A stretch of DNA of 64,000 nt from Venturia oleaginea (GCA_013176395.1 JABMLP010000002.1:2108001-2172000); one strand, 5' to 3'; positions 21,377 through 33,796 are shown, counted from the stretch's first letter. Numbers and translations: made by a program. The notes: generated from the sequence alone by a model not told the origin.

Positions 21377-22420
21377 ATGGAGGATTTGGCCAACGATTTC
21401 GAGGCCGTCTCTCTCCCTCCCGGATCTAAAGTATATAGCCAAAGACAGGAAAAACAAAGTAGACTGTTGTCGCCGTCGCGAGCTTCCTCGTCATCGCATA
21501 GTTCTGTCAACGATACGCTACTTCCTCCTCGGTATGAGGAGACTAGACCTTCCCTCCAACCTATATCCCCAAAGTTTTCATATAACACCGACAAGACTTC
21601 TTTGTCCTCCACCTGCACGGATAACACCTCGGTATCACCCTCAACCTCAACAACACCACCACCATGGTCCAACAATTCCCAAAAGACCTCCCTTGAACAC
21701 TACATAAGCAATGCCTACTACGAATACGACAATCAGTCAGCCTGCGGCTTCTTCGCTAAAGACCAAGTTCTCTCCAAGTCCCGCTCAAATAGAATTTTAC
21801 ATTACTACGGTTGTTTTAATCCCCCCCCCCCCCCCCCACATCGCCCACCTCAACCTAATAAGACATCTCTACTCCCGCAATCACGAGGAATTAAACGTCG
21901 TAGCAGCCCTGATCTTGCCTTTGTGATGATAGATGTCGCCAAAGGCTCACGATTTGGGATCACGATTCCCTTTTTTACGGGTTTAGGGAGAGGAAAACCA
22001 TGTGGGAGGATGATCCTGAGTTTCCTACCTGGGCGTGTGTTGTGGAGTCTGTTTTAATGGATACATTTTGGGGTATTGTGCGACAAGAAGCAAACAACGA
22101 TGGATTTGAGATTCAATTTGTGTCGGTGATTGGGACCGATTACGCCAATATGTCGACAGGCGTGTACAATTACGATGAGGAAGCTATGTTGAGCGATACT
22201 TGGAGGCCTTCGGATTTCATTACTTCGGATGAAACTACCGGGTTGTACGCCATGGTCGGTGTTACAGCCCCAGAAGAAGAGGTGTCTTAATGCATTGAGG
22301 CGGGAACGGGATGAGCCGTCTGAGGTTGTCCATGACCATCTTTCTGCCGGGAAAACGGATGGAACAGAACCTGGATCAAAGGCTTGTGCTCCCCGCACAC
22401 TCGGCCGGTGAAGAATATCT
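21377..22420 (+). pseudogene. Nucleotidyltransferase-like gene, copy 2, broken by a poly-C tract
   Basis: ATG 21377 opens MEDLANDFEAVSLPPGSKV and a Ser/Thr-rich region, then SLEHYISNAYYEYDNQ (compare DLEKYLVQAYYGQ in copy 1) and the active-site start YYGCFNP. A run of 17 C (21821-21837) follows where about 7 would encode NPPH; the extra 10 shift the frame by one. The next frame continues HIAHLNLIRHLYSRNHEELN to VVAALILPL. A second shift near 21920 leads to RERKTMWEDDPEFPTWACVV and IQFVSVIGTDYAN, ending at 22290. Another frame carries GCTPWSVLQPQKKRCLNAL to about 22411. The gene cannot make the full enzyme as it stands. Confidence 0.65.
21821..21837 (+). repeat. Homopolymer of 17 C in the active-site codons
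   Basis: Lies exactly at the Pro-Pro-His part of the nucleotide-binding motif of copy 2. See the finding on this tract. Confidence 0.95.
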
Positions 22421-22869
22421 CGAAGGACTTGAAACCGCCAGAGCAGGCTTACAAGCGGCAACGATGAAATGGAAAAGGTCAATAATTCATTACTTTCAAT
22501 TATTGCTCGTACTTAGCGAGTGGCATGGACGTATCGTACCCCGGGGTATAATCTACAAAAACATCATAACATCTCGCCCTCCCATTTCCCAATTTCCAGT
22601 GAACAATTCCCGCGTATCTCGAACAAATCCCATGGTTCAAGGAAATCCCAAGATTCCAACTCGCGATGGGATTATGCTAATCTTACAAGTACTCCAAACA
22701 CCGCCCACAAAGAAAGGCAAGACCAATCAAACGCCAAGTGCATGCAAGAGATATCTTACCAATTCCATTGGAGGAAACCAGCCCCCAAATCGCGAATCGT
22801 AAAATGGCGAGGACACTACAAACAGAATTCCCTTCCAAACGTGAGGAAAGTCGGTTCAATAATTCCACA
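22421..22869. other. Intergenic region
   Basis: Between the copy 2 relic and the membrane-protein gene. An ORF from 22520 has no domain and partly overlaps the opposite-strand gene. Confidence 0.3.
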
Positions 22870-23777
22870 TCAAAAAGAAAACCGACTATGCATATTCTCA
22901 TTCGGTACCGGGGCCAAGCGACCGGGAAGCCACGCCTTGGGCAACGTCGGCTGCGTCGACATGGTTGGGAGCGTCGCCCACGAGCCTTCGGTCATGTGAG
23001 TCATTGGCATGGATGGTTGAGTGTCGGATCGGAGTGGTGGTGCTGCTGCTGCTGCTCGAAGTGGTAGAGGCGGTTCCGCATTCACTGGACGCAATGGTGG
23101 GTTTGGATGGGCTACTGCGCGCTCATTGATGACGATACCTTGTGGACGTGTTGCTGTTGCTGGGAGGTCGCCTTTTTGCATGGAGTTGTGATCGAAGTGT
23201 GCTTTTGAAGGGAGATAGGGTGGTGGTGCGTCTTCGATTTCGGAGCGTCGGATTAGACGGGCTTCTTTGCGGTGAGATGTTAGCTTATTTTCCTTTTCTC
23301 GGAGTCCTCGTTTTGACGAGCTGGGGTAAGAATGCTTTTTCTAAATAATTCTCCGGAGGGAAATTATTGCCTTGCGGGTCAGATGTTTTTAGCAGTCCCA
23401 CTTGGAGAAGGTGGTGCCATGAATGGCCTTGTAAAGAGTGAGAATTGTCTGTGCTTACCGGAGTATCTTGCCTGCTTTGCTTGTTTGCGCTTTCGCGAGC
23501 AGAAGATGAGAAGTGTGCTGGTTATGGCAAGGAAAATGATTGCAATGGCGATGCCTATTGCGATGCCGATATTCTTGCCTGAGCCATGGGCTTGGTCATC
23601 GAGCGGAGATGCTGTTGAGGAGGATGGCGACGAAGTTGATTCCGAAGTTGATGTGGCAGTGGCAGTGGCGCTGACTGGAAGGCCGGTCAGGTCTTGTGAC
23701 GCAAGAGTACCTACTGGTACGACTTGAATGGCAGTATCGAAGAGGACGGAATTGGATTGTTGTGGCGCTGGAGACAT
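22870..23777 (-). CDS. Single-pass membrane protein with Ser/Thr-rich N-terminal region
   Basis: Model of 251 residues in two exons (23777-23459 and 23306-22870). Exon 1 begins MSPAPQQSNSVLFDTAIQVV, has a Ser/Thr-rich stretch (ATATATSTSESTSSPSSSTA), then a transmembrane helix GIAIGIAIAIIFLAITSTLL followed by FCSRKRKQAK. Exon 2 carries a cytosolic-like charged region (ENKLTSHRKEARLIRRSEIE, DAPPPYLPSK) and a Pro/Ala-rich end. The layout resembles fungal cell-surface proteins with a mucin-like ectodomain, but there is no clear signal peptide and no named family. The donor gtaagc is clear. The frame is kept only with an unusual GAG acceptor (ending 23307); the better CAG at 23323-23321 breaks it. 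The exact junction is therefore uncertain. Confidence 0.6.
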
Positions 23778-25327
23778 TCTGGCGGTGGTGGATTTTGTTT
23801 CGAAACGATTCAATGGTGGAGAGTGGTGGAGAGAGGCTTTAGTGCTGCATATGCTGTGAGACTCGCCTGTCAGACGATGGTATTCAAGCTGGCTGCTATG
23901 GAAGGAGGGCCTGATATGGAATGGAAGATTCAATTACCTTTGTGGAAAGATGGTGAATTGTTTTATTAATGGAAGGAATGAGAAGCACAATTGCGCGCTC
24001 GAAGTAAAGAGGGTGTTAGAGAGAGTGGTTTCGATGAGAGGTTGGTGTCACAGAGCTTGTAAGGGATGGCAGTTTTTAACAAGTCTAGGGAGTTCGATTG
24101 TTACTCCCGTGTTTTCCTTGACCCGAATGCAGGCATGCCCCCATGCACGCGTTGATCCCATAGCGTTGGTGCGAGTTTGGTGTTGTGGACTGCGGACTGT
24201 GGGCCAAGAATAATCCGCCGCCCAAAAATAGCGGCACAAGTGCAGCGAATAGAGTGCCTGAGGGTGGCTTACAGTTTAGAGCCTTGCTTTCATCAACCTC
24301 ATCCTCACTCCTCATTCTTCACTCGTCCTCTCCTACTCTCGCCATCCACGTCCTCTGAATACTATCCTCACCAACATATCTCCGAGGATGCCTCCTTGCC
24401 CTGCGCATCATCTCAAACAGGCGCGCGGACGACATGCATCTCTCGCGTCTATGATGGTCGAAATTGAGATTTTCGGTCCATCTCAGCTAGCTTGATCGGA
24501 TAGGAGATGCCCTGGGCAAGCTGGAGCACAAAAGAAATGGCCAATCCTGCCAATCCTGCCGATCTCAATTGCTTTTCGTAGTCACTGACGTTATGCTAGC
24601 CTTAAGACATCCCATCTTACGGGTCATGGGCTCAGCTACGTCGGTGGCTGGTTCTCCTGTCACATCTTTCATCTAATGCTCACAAACGACTTTGATGGTA
24701 CGGGAGGACATGTTTCATCGTTGCAAGAACCACAGAGGATCATGTGTGACCCTTGATGGTGAGACAATTCGCACGTAGAACCTTGCGACAATCGCGTCCA
24801 CAAGGCAACCCATATACATCAAGATTCGAGAGGTGAAGAGACCGTACCTCTCATCACCAGAGTCGCAATCGCAACAGGTATGCGCGCCGGTCTTGAAAGC
24901 GATCCACGTGTCTAGACTACCGACTCATTGCTTATCATCCACCATCTACCACTCTCCATTCAGCTAATTCTCCATACTCAGATGCTGCCTGAAGAATATT
25001 CTCGGAGATGAGACCGCAATACAGCTCTTTGCTGGTGCTTGGTTTCGCAGTGCATGGAGTGGTAAACATGGAACTAGGAGACTGGTTTCGCTGGTGGGTT
25101 GTGTCTATGATTGGACTGGTAATAATCTTACTCACTGCTCTTGGTGGCGATTGAAGTTACCTGGTACCCGAAGAAAGTAGTCGGCTGTTAAGAGCAAAGG
25201 AAGTGTTATTGAGGTATGACAGCTAGACGCGTCTCAATACTGTGTGGAATTGAACATTTTTATTTCCTATACCTTGAACCACTGCAGTCCTCAAATTGGA
25301 TAGTCCTCAAAGAGGTGTGTCGCAAAA
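23778..25327. other. 1.5-kb region without a recognisable gene
   Basis: Short ORFs on both strands lack domains or plausible splice partners. It contains the upstream region of the membrane protein gene. Confidence 0.35.
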
Positions 25328-25789
25328 ATGCCTCAAAAAAGGAAGAGATCATCTTTATCACACCTCAGCATTGGCAAGTCCTTTCGGCGCTCAAACTTAT
25401 CAATGCCACCCACACAATCAGCCACCGAACGACGGGACTCATCGCGGCCGAGTACATCAGAGTTGCTCTCTCCAGTACTCCCATCATCACCCTCTCAACC
25501 AACATCTCATCAATTCACCATCCTCCAGTCCAACGCCTCGACACCACCACTCACTCCAGGTTGCAATACACCTGACACTACTCGCGAATCGAAATCAGAT
25601 TCCAACCCTCCAAACTATGACTTTCGATATTTCTTGGCCGAGGCCATGAACAACCACCCCGTCATCATCACGTCACAGATACTATCGCCGGTATATTTTG
25701 TTGTCTGGTCGTGGTCTTACGTCAAGATGAGTCGAGGACAATGGTCGCCCCAGCTGGCGATGATGTACGCCGATGCCTGTTTTCAGTGA
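25328..25789 (+). CDS. Hypothetical protein, mostly disordered
   Basis: 153 codons from ATG 25328. The first 100 residues are Ser/Pro/Thr-rich with basic patches (MPQKRKRSSLSHLSIGKSFR), predicted to be disordered. The last 50 contain LAEAMNNHPVIITSQILSPV and a Trp-rich segment. No family is recognised. The gene may continue through unseen introns. It lies about 460 bp downstream of the convergent Cwf19-like gene end. Confidence 0.35.
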   Translation: MPQKRKRSSLSHLSIGKSFRRSNLSMPPTQSATERRDSSRPSTSELLSPVLPSSPSQPTSHQFTILQSNASTPPLTPGCNTPDTTRESKSDSNPPNYDFRYFLAEAMNNHPVIITSQILSPVYFVVWSWSYVKMSRGQWSPQLAMMYADACFQ

Positions 25790-26252
25790 GGCCTGCTGGC
25801 TTATTGCTGAGTGTGACATCCAATTCAGATTCTGGTGGTATATCCACGATGAGAGCCGGAGAGCTGTGCCTCTCTTGGCCAGAATACGTCTCCGTATTCC
25901 GTAATGAAGTCGACAATCATGTAATAAAACTGGCCTCGATTATTCGAACACCAAATTGAGATGGAGCGGTGAACACAGGCAATGAACGGGACTGGTACAC
26001 ACATTCGCGGATGGCCGCGTTCGGAAAAAAAGGATCGTGCCTACCTTCTTTGTCGTCGTGGATGGAATTTGGGCCGGATTCGGCGATTTCGATGTGTTCA
26101 TCCTGTTCAATTTTTACATGAAGATATCGATCGATTGCACCGGGCGGTAAGCTTGGTCGTGCCATGTTACTGCAAAGTTCAAAACCAGCCTTGTGAGTGG
26201 GTTTTCGTTGTCGGTCCACTGTGTGCTTGGCCAGACAAACAACTAGCTGCAC

Positions 26253-28498
26253 TTAACCTTCCGTCAAGATCCTCGTCCAGTCGAACTTCCTCCATCTCTT
26301 CCTGAAGCCGTCGACCCTTCGATCATTCTTGTGCCATCGGCCTTGTCGCTTGATAACACCGGGTTCCAGATCAAGCATACCGCCGATGACTTCTCTTGCA
26401 AATAAATCTCCCTTGGGCCATCGATTAGAGTTTTCTACAATATGTCCGAGACCTCCATCCAGCTCGAACCATACATGAAAATAAGGCATCTCTTTCGACA
26501 ATGTCCCTCGGAAAGCTTGCTTCCCCAAGCCATCGCGTGCGTTCTTCAAGGTATCAATGAGGTTCTTGTGCTGGGTCCACTCCTCGTCTGCAGTCAAGAT
26601 GGCTTCCCTAAAAAAAGCCGGCGCAGTCTCTCCTAGACTGTATGGCAGAGGTACAGCTTGAAGTGCCGCATGTAGCTTCCTGTGTGGAGCTGCGGCGTTT
26701 TCATAGAATATGACGTCGCGACCTTGGTCGTGATACATACGTGTCAAAGATTTCATGAAGTTGCGGATTTCTTCCCACTCGTCATCGTCGCATTCCATGA
26801 GGTTCGTCCTGTGCTCAAGAGGAACAATGCATGCGCCGCCTTCAACCAATTCTGGTTCTGTTGGGATGGTCATATACACTCGGGTCGCCAGAGACACAAC
26901 GGGGGCTGCGGGAGCGGCGCCTTTATTCTCATGATGGCATAGAGGGCAGTTGTCCAAAATGCGATTCATTTTCTGGTAATCACCAATGGCCGTGCTTTTG
27001 AGATTGATCTCAGACTTCTGTACGTGCTTGGCAAGCTTTGCGGCATTGTCATCCATGTAGTCCAGGTCGTTGTCGAATTTTGCATCTTTGGCGATGCGCT
27101 CCGCGAAAGCCATGCCTTCACCTTGATTCTTTGTCCGTCTTTCTTGTTTGACCATATCTTCGATGGACATGTCCTCGTTCTCCTTGACGAGACCACGCTC
27201 TCGACCTCGCTTGTTCTCAAGTTTGATCACTTCACCTTCCCTGCTTCCTGCTAGCATTCGACTGTCCATAGCATTTAGCACCACCACATCCGGGCCTCTT
27301 CGGTTCGCTGCTGCCGCCGCTTCATTGTATTCAGCCTCTAACAGCGCCGCCTTGGGATCTTTCTTCAATTTAGCCTTAATCATCTGAGCTTTAAGCTTGT
27401 TCAAAGCGGTCTGATCAAGCACTGGAGCCATCGGTCGTGGCGCAAAAGTTTCGTCTATGACAGTGCCTTGGGCAGGCAAGTCTGGAGAATCCCGTGCGTG
27501 ACGTGAGGAAGAGCCTCGTCGCATGCCTTTGCTAAGTTTGCGTTCTTCAAACAATTCGCCACTTGGCTTTGTTTTCCCAACATAGCCTTGCCCATACATC
27601 TTGCGTCGATCGAGTTCAATTTCCTCCTCTCTCGCATCGTCGAATGAGCGAAGATCACCGAAACGCTCTTCAGCAATCTCCTCCAAAGGTTTTCCCGACT
27701 CTTCTACTTGCCGGTAAACAGCCTTCAATTTCGTCATTCGCCATTGAGCTCCTTTGTCCCCAAACGTGTAATCCACTTCGTGTTCGGCTGGTTTATTGAG
27801 CGCGCTTGCTGACGAATTGGTGTCCTCCAACTTGTCGAGTAGCCAGGTGTTTAGTTCGTTCTTATGCATTTTCAGTTGGTAATCCTTCTGGGTAGCTTGG
27901 CTCGTGACGGGTTTCTCCTCGACCTTGCGCCTTTGAACATAGTCTACATCCATGGCAGACGGTGCCTCCATCCAGGATTGACGTGTGGGATTCTTGCTTG
28001 CTGCAGCCTCAAGTAGGTCGTCTAGGTTGTCCTCGTTAGGGGGCGCATCGTAGCTCCCTTTCTCCACCCATTCATCGTCTTCGTCTTCGGATTTTTTCCA
28101 AGATTTCGACTTCTCCTTTCGCTTTCTACGTGATCGTTCACCCTCATCTGAATCTTCGTCGCGGTAGTGTCTCGATCTCCTGTGCTTCGAGCGAAAATCT
28201 TCCGCGTCTTTGTGTTCCCGATCATGATGTTCGCGATGGTGTCTTTTACTGCTACTGTGCTGTTGGATTGTTAGTACCTATAGTGCACAGAGACTGGAGA
28301 GGGAGCGAGTTTCCCAGCAATTCTGTCCAACTCGCTCGGAAATCTTTATATTGACATGAAGCCTCCAAATGCGCCATAAGCTTGAACGAATGAACATACC
28401 TTGTGATGGCGCTCGCGACTCCGACTTCTTTCGCGCTTCTTGCTGGAGGGCTTCGTCGACTTTTCGGCGAGTTCGCGCTCAAAATCTGAGAGGCCCAT
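26253..28498 (-). CDS. Cwf19-like splicing factor / debranching cofactor
   Basis: 701 residues in two exons (28498-28400 and 28259-26253) with a 140-nt intron (gtatgt ... cag, phase 0). Exon 1 encodes MGLSDFERELAEKSTKPSSK. An RS/HRED-rich disordered region follows, with KSWKKSEDEDDEWVEKGSYD. The C-terminal third has CwfJ domain 1 (NCPLCHHENKG, a CxxC zinc-type start; GGACIVPLEHRTNLMECDDD; HIT-like HRKLHAALQAVPLPYSLGET) and CwfJ domain 2 (MPYFHVWFELDGGLGHIVEN to RWRKFDWTRILTEG). Cwf19/Drn1-type proteins join late spliceosomes and assist lariat debranching by Dbr1. The gene is divergent from HIR1 with 231 bp between the starts. Confidence 0.93.
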
Positions 28499-28729
28499 AG
28501 TGTGAATTGTGATTTGGTGTTTGTGTATAGCTGAGGTCATCCATGGCTGAAAGAAAGAGAAAGTACTTTGAATGTGCCAAGTCAGGGTCTCGGACGCGTG
28601 AAAGAGGTGAAAGCGTTGGAGCCGAAGTGGCAGTAAGAGAAACACCACGGCCGCAGCAACACCGCCATAATCTCTCCGGCCATTGCGCAAACCGAGTATG
28701 AAGCTGTCCCATAGCTAACCATCACGAAT

Positions 28730-31700
28730 ATGCATATCATAAAGCCTCATTGGCTGACCCATGGCGGTGCGATATATACCCTTTGTGAAACGCGAAGCCA
28801 TGCACATACTGATCGCGAACAGGAGAACTCAGAGACGCCGAAGTCTATAGCTGCCACGTTTCCTCAGATGGCACAAGATTAGTTACGGCAGCTGGAGGTA
28901 CGCGATTTGGGTCCTATAGATGCTATGGTATTAACGAGAAGCAGATGCCCACGTAAAGATCTGGTCGACCGAAGCCATCCTTAACTCCCAGGACCCCAAT
29001 TATACAAAGCCGCGACAGCTCGCCGCTATAAGCAACCACTCGGGAACCATTCATACTGTTAGATTCTCAGGGAATAACAAGTACCTGGCGTCGGGCGCCG
29101 ACGATAAGATTGTCTGCGTGTACATTCTGGACCCAAATCCTCCCTCCCACGCGCATACGTTTGGTTGGTACATACGGCTGCTATGAGCAAGGACTCTGCT
29201 GATAAGTGATAGGCTCGAACGAACCACCGCCCGTGGAGAACTGGCGCGTTTTCCGACGTCTTATAGGCCATGACAACGATGTTCAGGACCTGGGCTGGTC
29301 CTACGACTCCTCGATACTCGTCACAGTTGGACTCGATTCGAAGATCGTGATTTGGTCGGGGCACACGTTTGAGAAGCTAAAGCAGCTGTCACAGCATCAG
29401 AGCCATGTCAAAGGCATTACATTCGACCCTGCAAACAAGTACTTTGCAACTGCGAGCGACGACCGAACGATCAAGATCTTTAGATTTACATCTCCTCCTC
29501 CCAACGCTACTCCGCAAGATCAAATAAGCAATTTCATGCTCGAAACCACCATCACCGCCCCTTTCATGAACTCTCCCCTTACGACATATTTCCGACGTTG
29601 CTCTTGGTCCCCGGACGGCAATCACATTGCTGCTGCAAATGCAGTCAACGGACCTGTCAACTCAATAGCAATCGTAAATCGTGGAACGTGGGACAGTGAT
29701 ATAAATTTGATTGGACATGAAGGCCCTGTTGAAGTTTGCGCGTTTTCTCCTCGCATGTTCTACCGAGAAAAGCTGACAGACGATCTTATCGATGCCCAAG
29801 GCCATGCGATGATCCCATCCGTCACGGTAATTGCCTGCGGAGGACACGATAAAACATTGAGCATATGGAATACCAGTTATGCGAGGCCGTTCGTTGTGAC
29901 ACAGCAGCTGTGCTCGAAACCCATCTCTGACCTTGCCTGGTCACCAGATGGAGAAACAGTCTATGTCAGCAGTCTAGATGGTGGAATTTTGTGCGTTGCT
30001 TTCCAACCTGGCGAGTTGGGATACGCGGCTTCCGTTGCTGAGAACGAGAAGGCTCTGACGAAGTATGGTGCGGGACGAAAAGCAGGTGTCATTGAAGGAC
30101 CAGAAGCGCTACGGCTCGAAGAATTGAGCAAAGCAGGCGAACAAAAGGCGGTCCAAGGGAGAATGGGAGAACTTATGGGCGACGGTGGTGCTGAGCCGGC
30201 AGTCAATGGCAGTGCTGAGCCAGCGCGAACAAATGGGTCTATATCTGGTCCTTCGATAACAGTCAATAGCCAACCACCAACGAATGGAACCGCAACGGCC
30301 ACGCCTCCACAGCCGCCACAGCCTCAGCAAGACCCGAAGATCACGCAGCTCAAGCAGCGAGTGGAAATTGTGAACGGGAAGAAACGATTAAAACCTTTGC
30401 TGATTTCATCGGCTGGCGTTGAGTCAACACTACCACAAACACAACTTCTGGCGGGCGCGTCAGGGTCCCGTGCAGGAGCAGATGCACCACACGCCATATT
30501 AGACCTCTCGAAACCATATGAGGGTCTACCCAAGGGCGGACTAGCTGCCTTGTTGATTGGAAACAAACGCAAGTTCGCCGAAATTGAGGGCGATGATGAG
30601 AGGAGAACAGAAAAGCGCCTCGGATCGATGGTACAGAATGGTGCGGCTCCTGCCGTAATCAATACTCCTGATGGTTTGATGCCGCCGCAGGGCGGACCAA
30701 GACCTCCCACTGATCTCTCCGAAGTCTTGCGACCAGCAATTATTAGTCCAGCGCTTACTGTTAGTCAAGTGCGACTTGCGATTCCCACTCTACGCAGCGT
30801 GATCGTACGAACCGCGGACGGAAGTGAGCCAAACCCTCCTGGGCCAGCAAGCGCTGCTGACGACACAGTCATGCTCGAAGCGCGGAATGCCACGGGATCG
30901 TCAAGGACAGGCCGTCCGCAAGATCGAGACCCTACGCGAATCAACTGCTCAAGACACGGCCAAGCTATATGGCAGGATTATGTTCCAAAACCAGTCCTGC
31001 TTGTTACAGGGAACAAGAACTTCTGGGCCGCGGGATGTGAGGATGGATCACTATATGTTTGGACGCCAGCAGGCCGAAGACTGCTCAATGCCCTTGTGAT
31101 AGAAGCACAGCCAGTCATTCTTGACTGCAGAGGCTGGTGGCTCCTTTGCATCTCCGCCGTGGGCGTATGCCATGTCTGGAATATCAAAACTCTGTCATCG
31201 CCACATCCTCCTGTCTCGGTGGCTCCGATCCTCGACATTGCTGTGCATTCTCAAGGTCCTCACTTGACCGGCGCTCCCGGCATTGTCTTTGCCCGTCTCA
31301 ACTCGGAAGGAAAAGTTGTTGTCGCAATGAGCAATGGGGATGGCTACGTGTACTCGCCTACAATGTACGTTTGGCAACGATTATCTGAGCAATGGTGGGC
31401 TATCGCCTCGCAATACTGGAATACAGCAGATACATCTGTCGGGAATTTACAACCATCGGCTCCTCAATTGAAAGGTCTGGATGATAACGACGAGGTGTGT
31501 TTGGAGAACTTTTCTGCAGGTATTATTCCAGTACTCGAACGGAATACTACTACCCATGGTCTTTTGCGAGGCAGATCATATTTCTTGCAGAAATTGATCA
31601 AAGCGTTGCTGGTCGCAGAAGGCTTCGAAGGCTTCGAGGCCAACGTGTCCGTGGCTCACTTAGAGAACCGAGTAGCTGCAGCGATGACACTTGGCGCAAG

Positions 31701-32013
31701 AGAAGAGTTTCGTATTTACCTGCTCATGTATGCGAAGCGGCTTGGAGCGGAAGGTCTCAAGAACAAGACCGAAGAGTTTCTACGAACTCTTCTGGGTGAG
31801 CTATACGCCGAGGAAGGCAAGGGAATGAGCGTTGAAGATGCGATTGGCAAGGGCTGGTATACGCCTGACGATGAAATACTCGGCTGGAAGAGAGTGGATC
31901 TCCTGAAAGATGTCGTGCTTATACTTGGTAAGCATCGCGATCTTCAAAGAACCACCGTCGCCTACGCCAGGCTTTTGGGTATAATTGACGGCGATGAAAT
32001 GGTTGAAGCATAG
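28730..32013 (+). CDS. HIR1: Histone transcription regulator Hir1 (HIRA homologue)
   Basis: 1043 residues in four exons: 28730-28766, 28823-28897, 28945-29163, 29213-32013 (sum 3132 nt). The protein starts MHIIKPHWLTHGG, the conserved HIRA N-terminus. WD40 repeats follow (DAHVKIWSTEAI, TIHTVRFSGNNKYLASGADD, HDNDVQDLGWSYDSSILVTV, HQSHVKGITFDPANKYFATA, SDLAWSPDGETVY). A Pro/Gln-rich linker contains the B-domain-like segment KITQLKQRVEIVNGKKRLKP. The C-terminal Hira domain (RRLLNALVIEAQPVILDCRG, WQRLSEQWWAIASQYWNT) ends the protein. The HIR complex deposits H3-H4 independently of replication and represses histone genes. The third donor is the weak gttggt, chosen because it keeps the frame and gives HTFGSNEPPP. 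Confidence 0.95.
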
Positions 32014-32822
32014 GAATATCATCTACAAGGCGTTCATATGGGTGGTGGAAAAGTATGTATCAATTATATGTACGCATAGGGCGTTCCAAAGCAGATGAAT
32101 GGGCTGGACTGGGCTGGGCTGGACTGGACTGGACTATTATGGGGTTTTAAACGATATCCCACCAGTATGTGTTTTATGAATCGAGAAGTTCTTTTTGAGA
32201 TTGGTACTAATAGATTTCCGACGGTTTCTGCTTTTGAAGTTGCCGGGGGCTTCAGGTGTCTTCTCCTTTTGAGTGTTCTAGAGTTTCATAAGTGTTGGTT
32301 CTGTTGATATAGGATTAATGGTGCGGGTGGTTCAAAATCTGTTCCTATCGGCTTTGAGATCTTCAGGTGAGTTCTTGATCTCTTTTACGTCATACTTCGC
32401 CGGGCAACTTCAAGAACGGAACTCTTACGTGCTTCTACATAAGTGTTAATGATTTGAGTCGCAATGATATTGACGGAGACACTGGACGTACCGGACGAGG
32501 AAAGAACTTTGCGAGAGCGGCAAGTACGATTTCATCTTGAGCTCCGTCGCTTTTATAAATGATCTATAGGTATGAGCGTCTGACTGACTTCGCCTGGTGG
32601 GTCGTTGATCGTTCTTCATTCTGTGCCTCTGTGAGCGGGGCGTCATGAACTACTTGTTCACAGGTACCTCGACTTTCCTCGTCAAGAGTGTCTTGATTCA
32701 TCAACGGAGCAAGAAAAGAATGGACCTATCACCTTGACAACCTGTCAGGATCCTTCAATGTGTTCGTGAAAGAACACAACAAATGTTCATGTTGGACAGC
32801 TTATAGTGTTTAGTAATGTAGC
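32014..32822. other. Intergenic region
   Basis: Holds the HIR1 3' end and a short GGGCT/GGACT repeat. No gene is seen. Confidence 0.35.
32101..32135. repeat. Minisatellite of GGGCT/GGACT units
   Basis: Seven tandem 5-bp units mixing gggct and ggact, just downstream of HIR1. Confidence 0.85.
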
Positions 32823-33796
32823 CCCCCGCCCACACGACAATTCAGCAACAGCAACGTTACCTCGTCGAGATCCGCCACCGGAGACGCACCTCCATCTTCA
32901 GATTCGCTACAGTACTACTTGAACCATGTATACAATAATCGAATCGAGCCCACAGGCGGACCGCAACCTCACTTCAGCGCACGCCCGTCAAGTGGCCTCC
33001 TTGACCGCGACCGAGTCAACCGAGTCCTCCTCTTTGACGGGTGTTTCTATCCACCGCACATAGCCCACCTGGAATTGCTTAACTATGTCTATATCCAGGC
33101 CCACACTCGTCTCAATATCGTCGGTGCAATTATCCTGCCTTGTTCCGAACATAGCTACAACACCATGGCCAGAAACCGCAAGAACCGACCTATCTGGAAC
33201 AATGGCCGCTAAGTGAAGGCTACGATATCCATTTTCAATTAACGGAGAGGATGAAGCTGTGGTATGGAGACCCTGAATTTCCAGGCTGGGCTTCGGTATT
33301 GGATATTGCAATATGGGACACCTTTCGAGATCAGCCTGTGGAGGCGACGAGGTTAGATAAATATGAGCTGAGGTTCACACTTCTTCGTGGCGTGAACGAT
33401 ATCCGTCTCGGTTCGCGAGTTTTCCATGCTTTGGATACCGATGAAATGATTTCCAGCGACATCACCAGGGGAGCTGACTTCGTGACCAAAGAGGGCCTGT
33501 TGAGACTGAGCGAAGATGCCACGCCGTGGATGATTTGGTTTGTGAAGGAATCGTTGGAAGCCGCAAAAAGAATTGCTATTCCAGAAGAAGGTCATAGGAT
33601 GCGGACTCCTCCATCGAATCAAAGGCTAACTCGTGGTTGTATAGAAAGCGCGCCCTTCTTCTTCTGTCGCGTGAATAAGACGCAGGATTTCGTTCTCCTC
33701 ATTCCCAAGCTAGAAGAAATGAATGACAATGAACATCGAGGACTCAGCTCCACTCTCGTGCGGAAGTTGATGATGGTAGGACAGATTGATCCTTGA
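32823..33796 (+). pseudogene. Nucleotidyltransferase-like gene, copy 3, frameshifted
   Basis: An open frame without an ATG runs from about 32823 (SDSLQYYLNHVYNNRIEP, compare DLEKYLVQAYYGQ in copy 1) into LLFDGCFYPPHIAHLELLNY, the nucleotide-binding signature, and stops at 33210-33212. The content continues in another frame from about 33170 (QEPTYLEQWPLSEGYDIHFQ) through MKLWYGDPEFPGWASVLDIA, GADFVTKEGLLRLSEDATPW and HRGLSSTLVRKLMM (the S-S-T-x-x-R motif) to the stop at 33796. At least one frameshift near 33165 and the missing start make it damaged, though a missed small intron or upstream exon cannot be excluded. It has the best preserved C-terminus of the copies. Confidence 0.6.
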
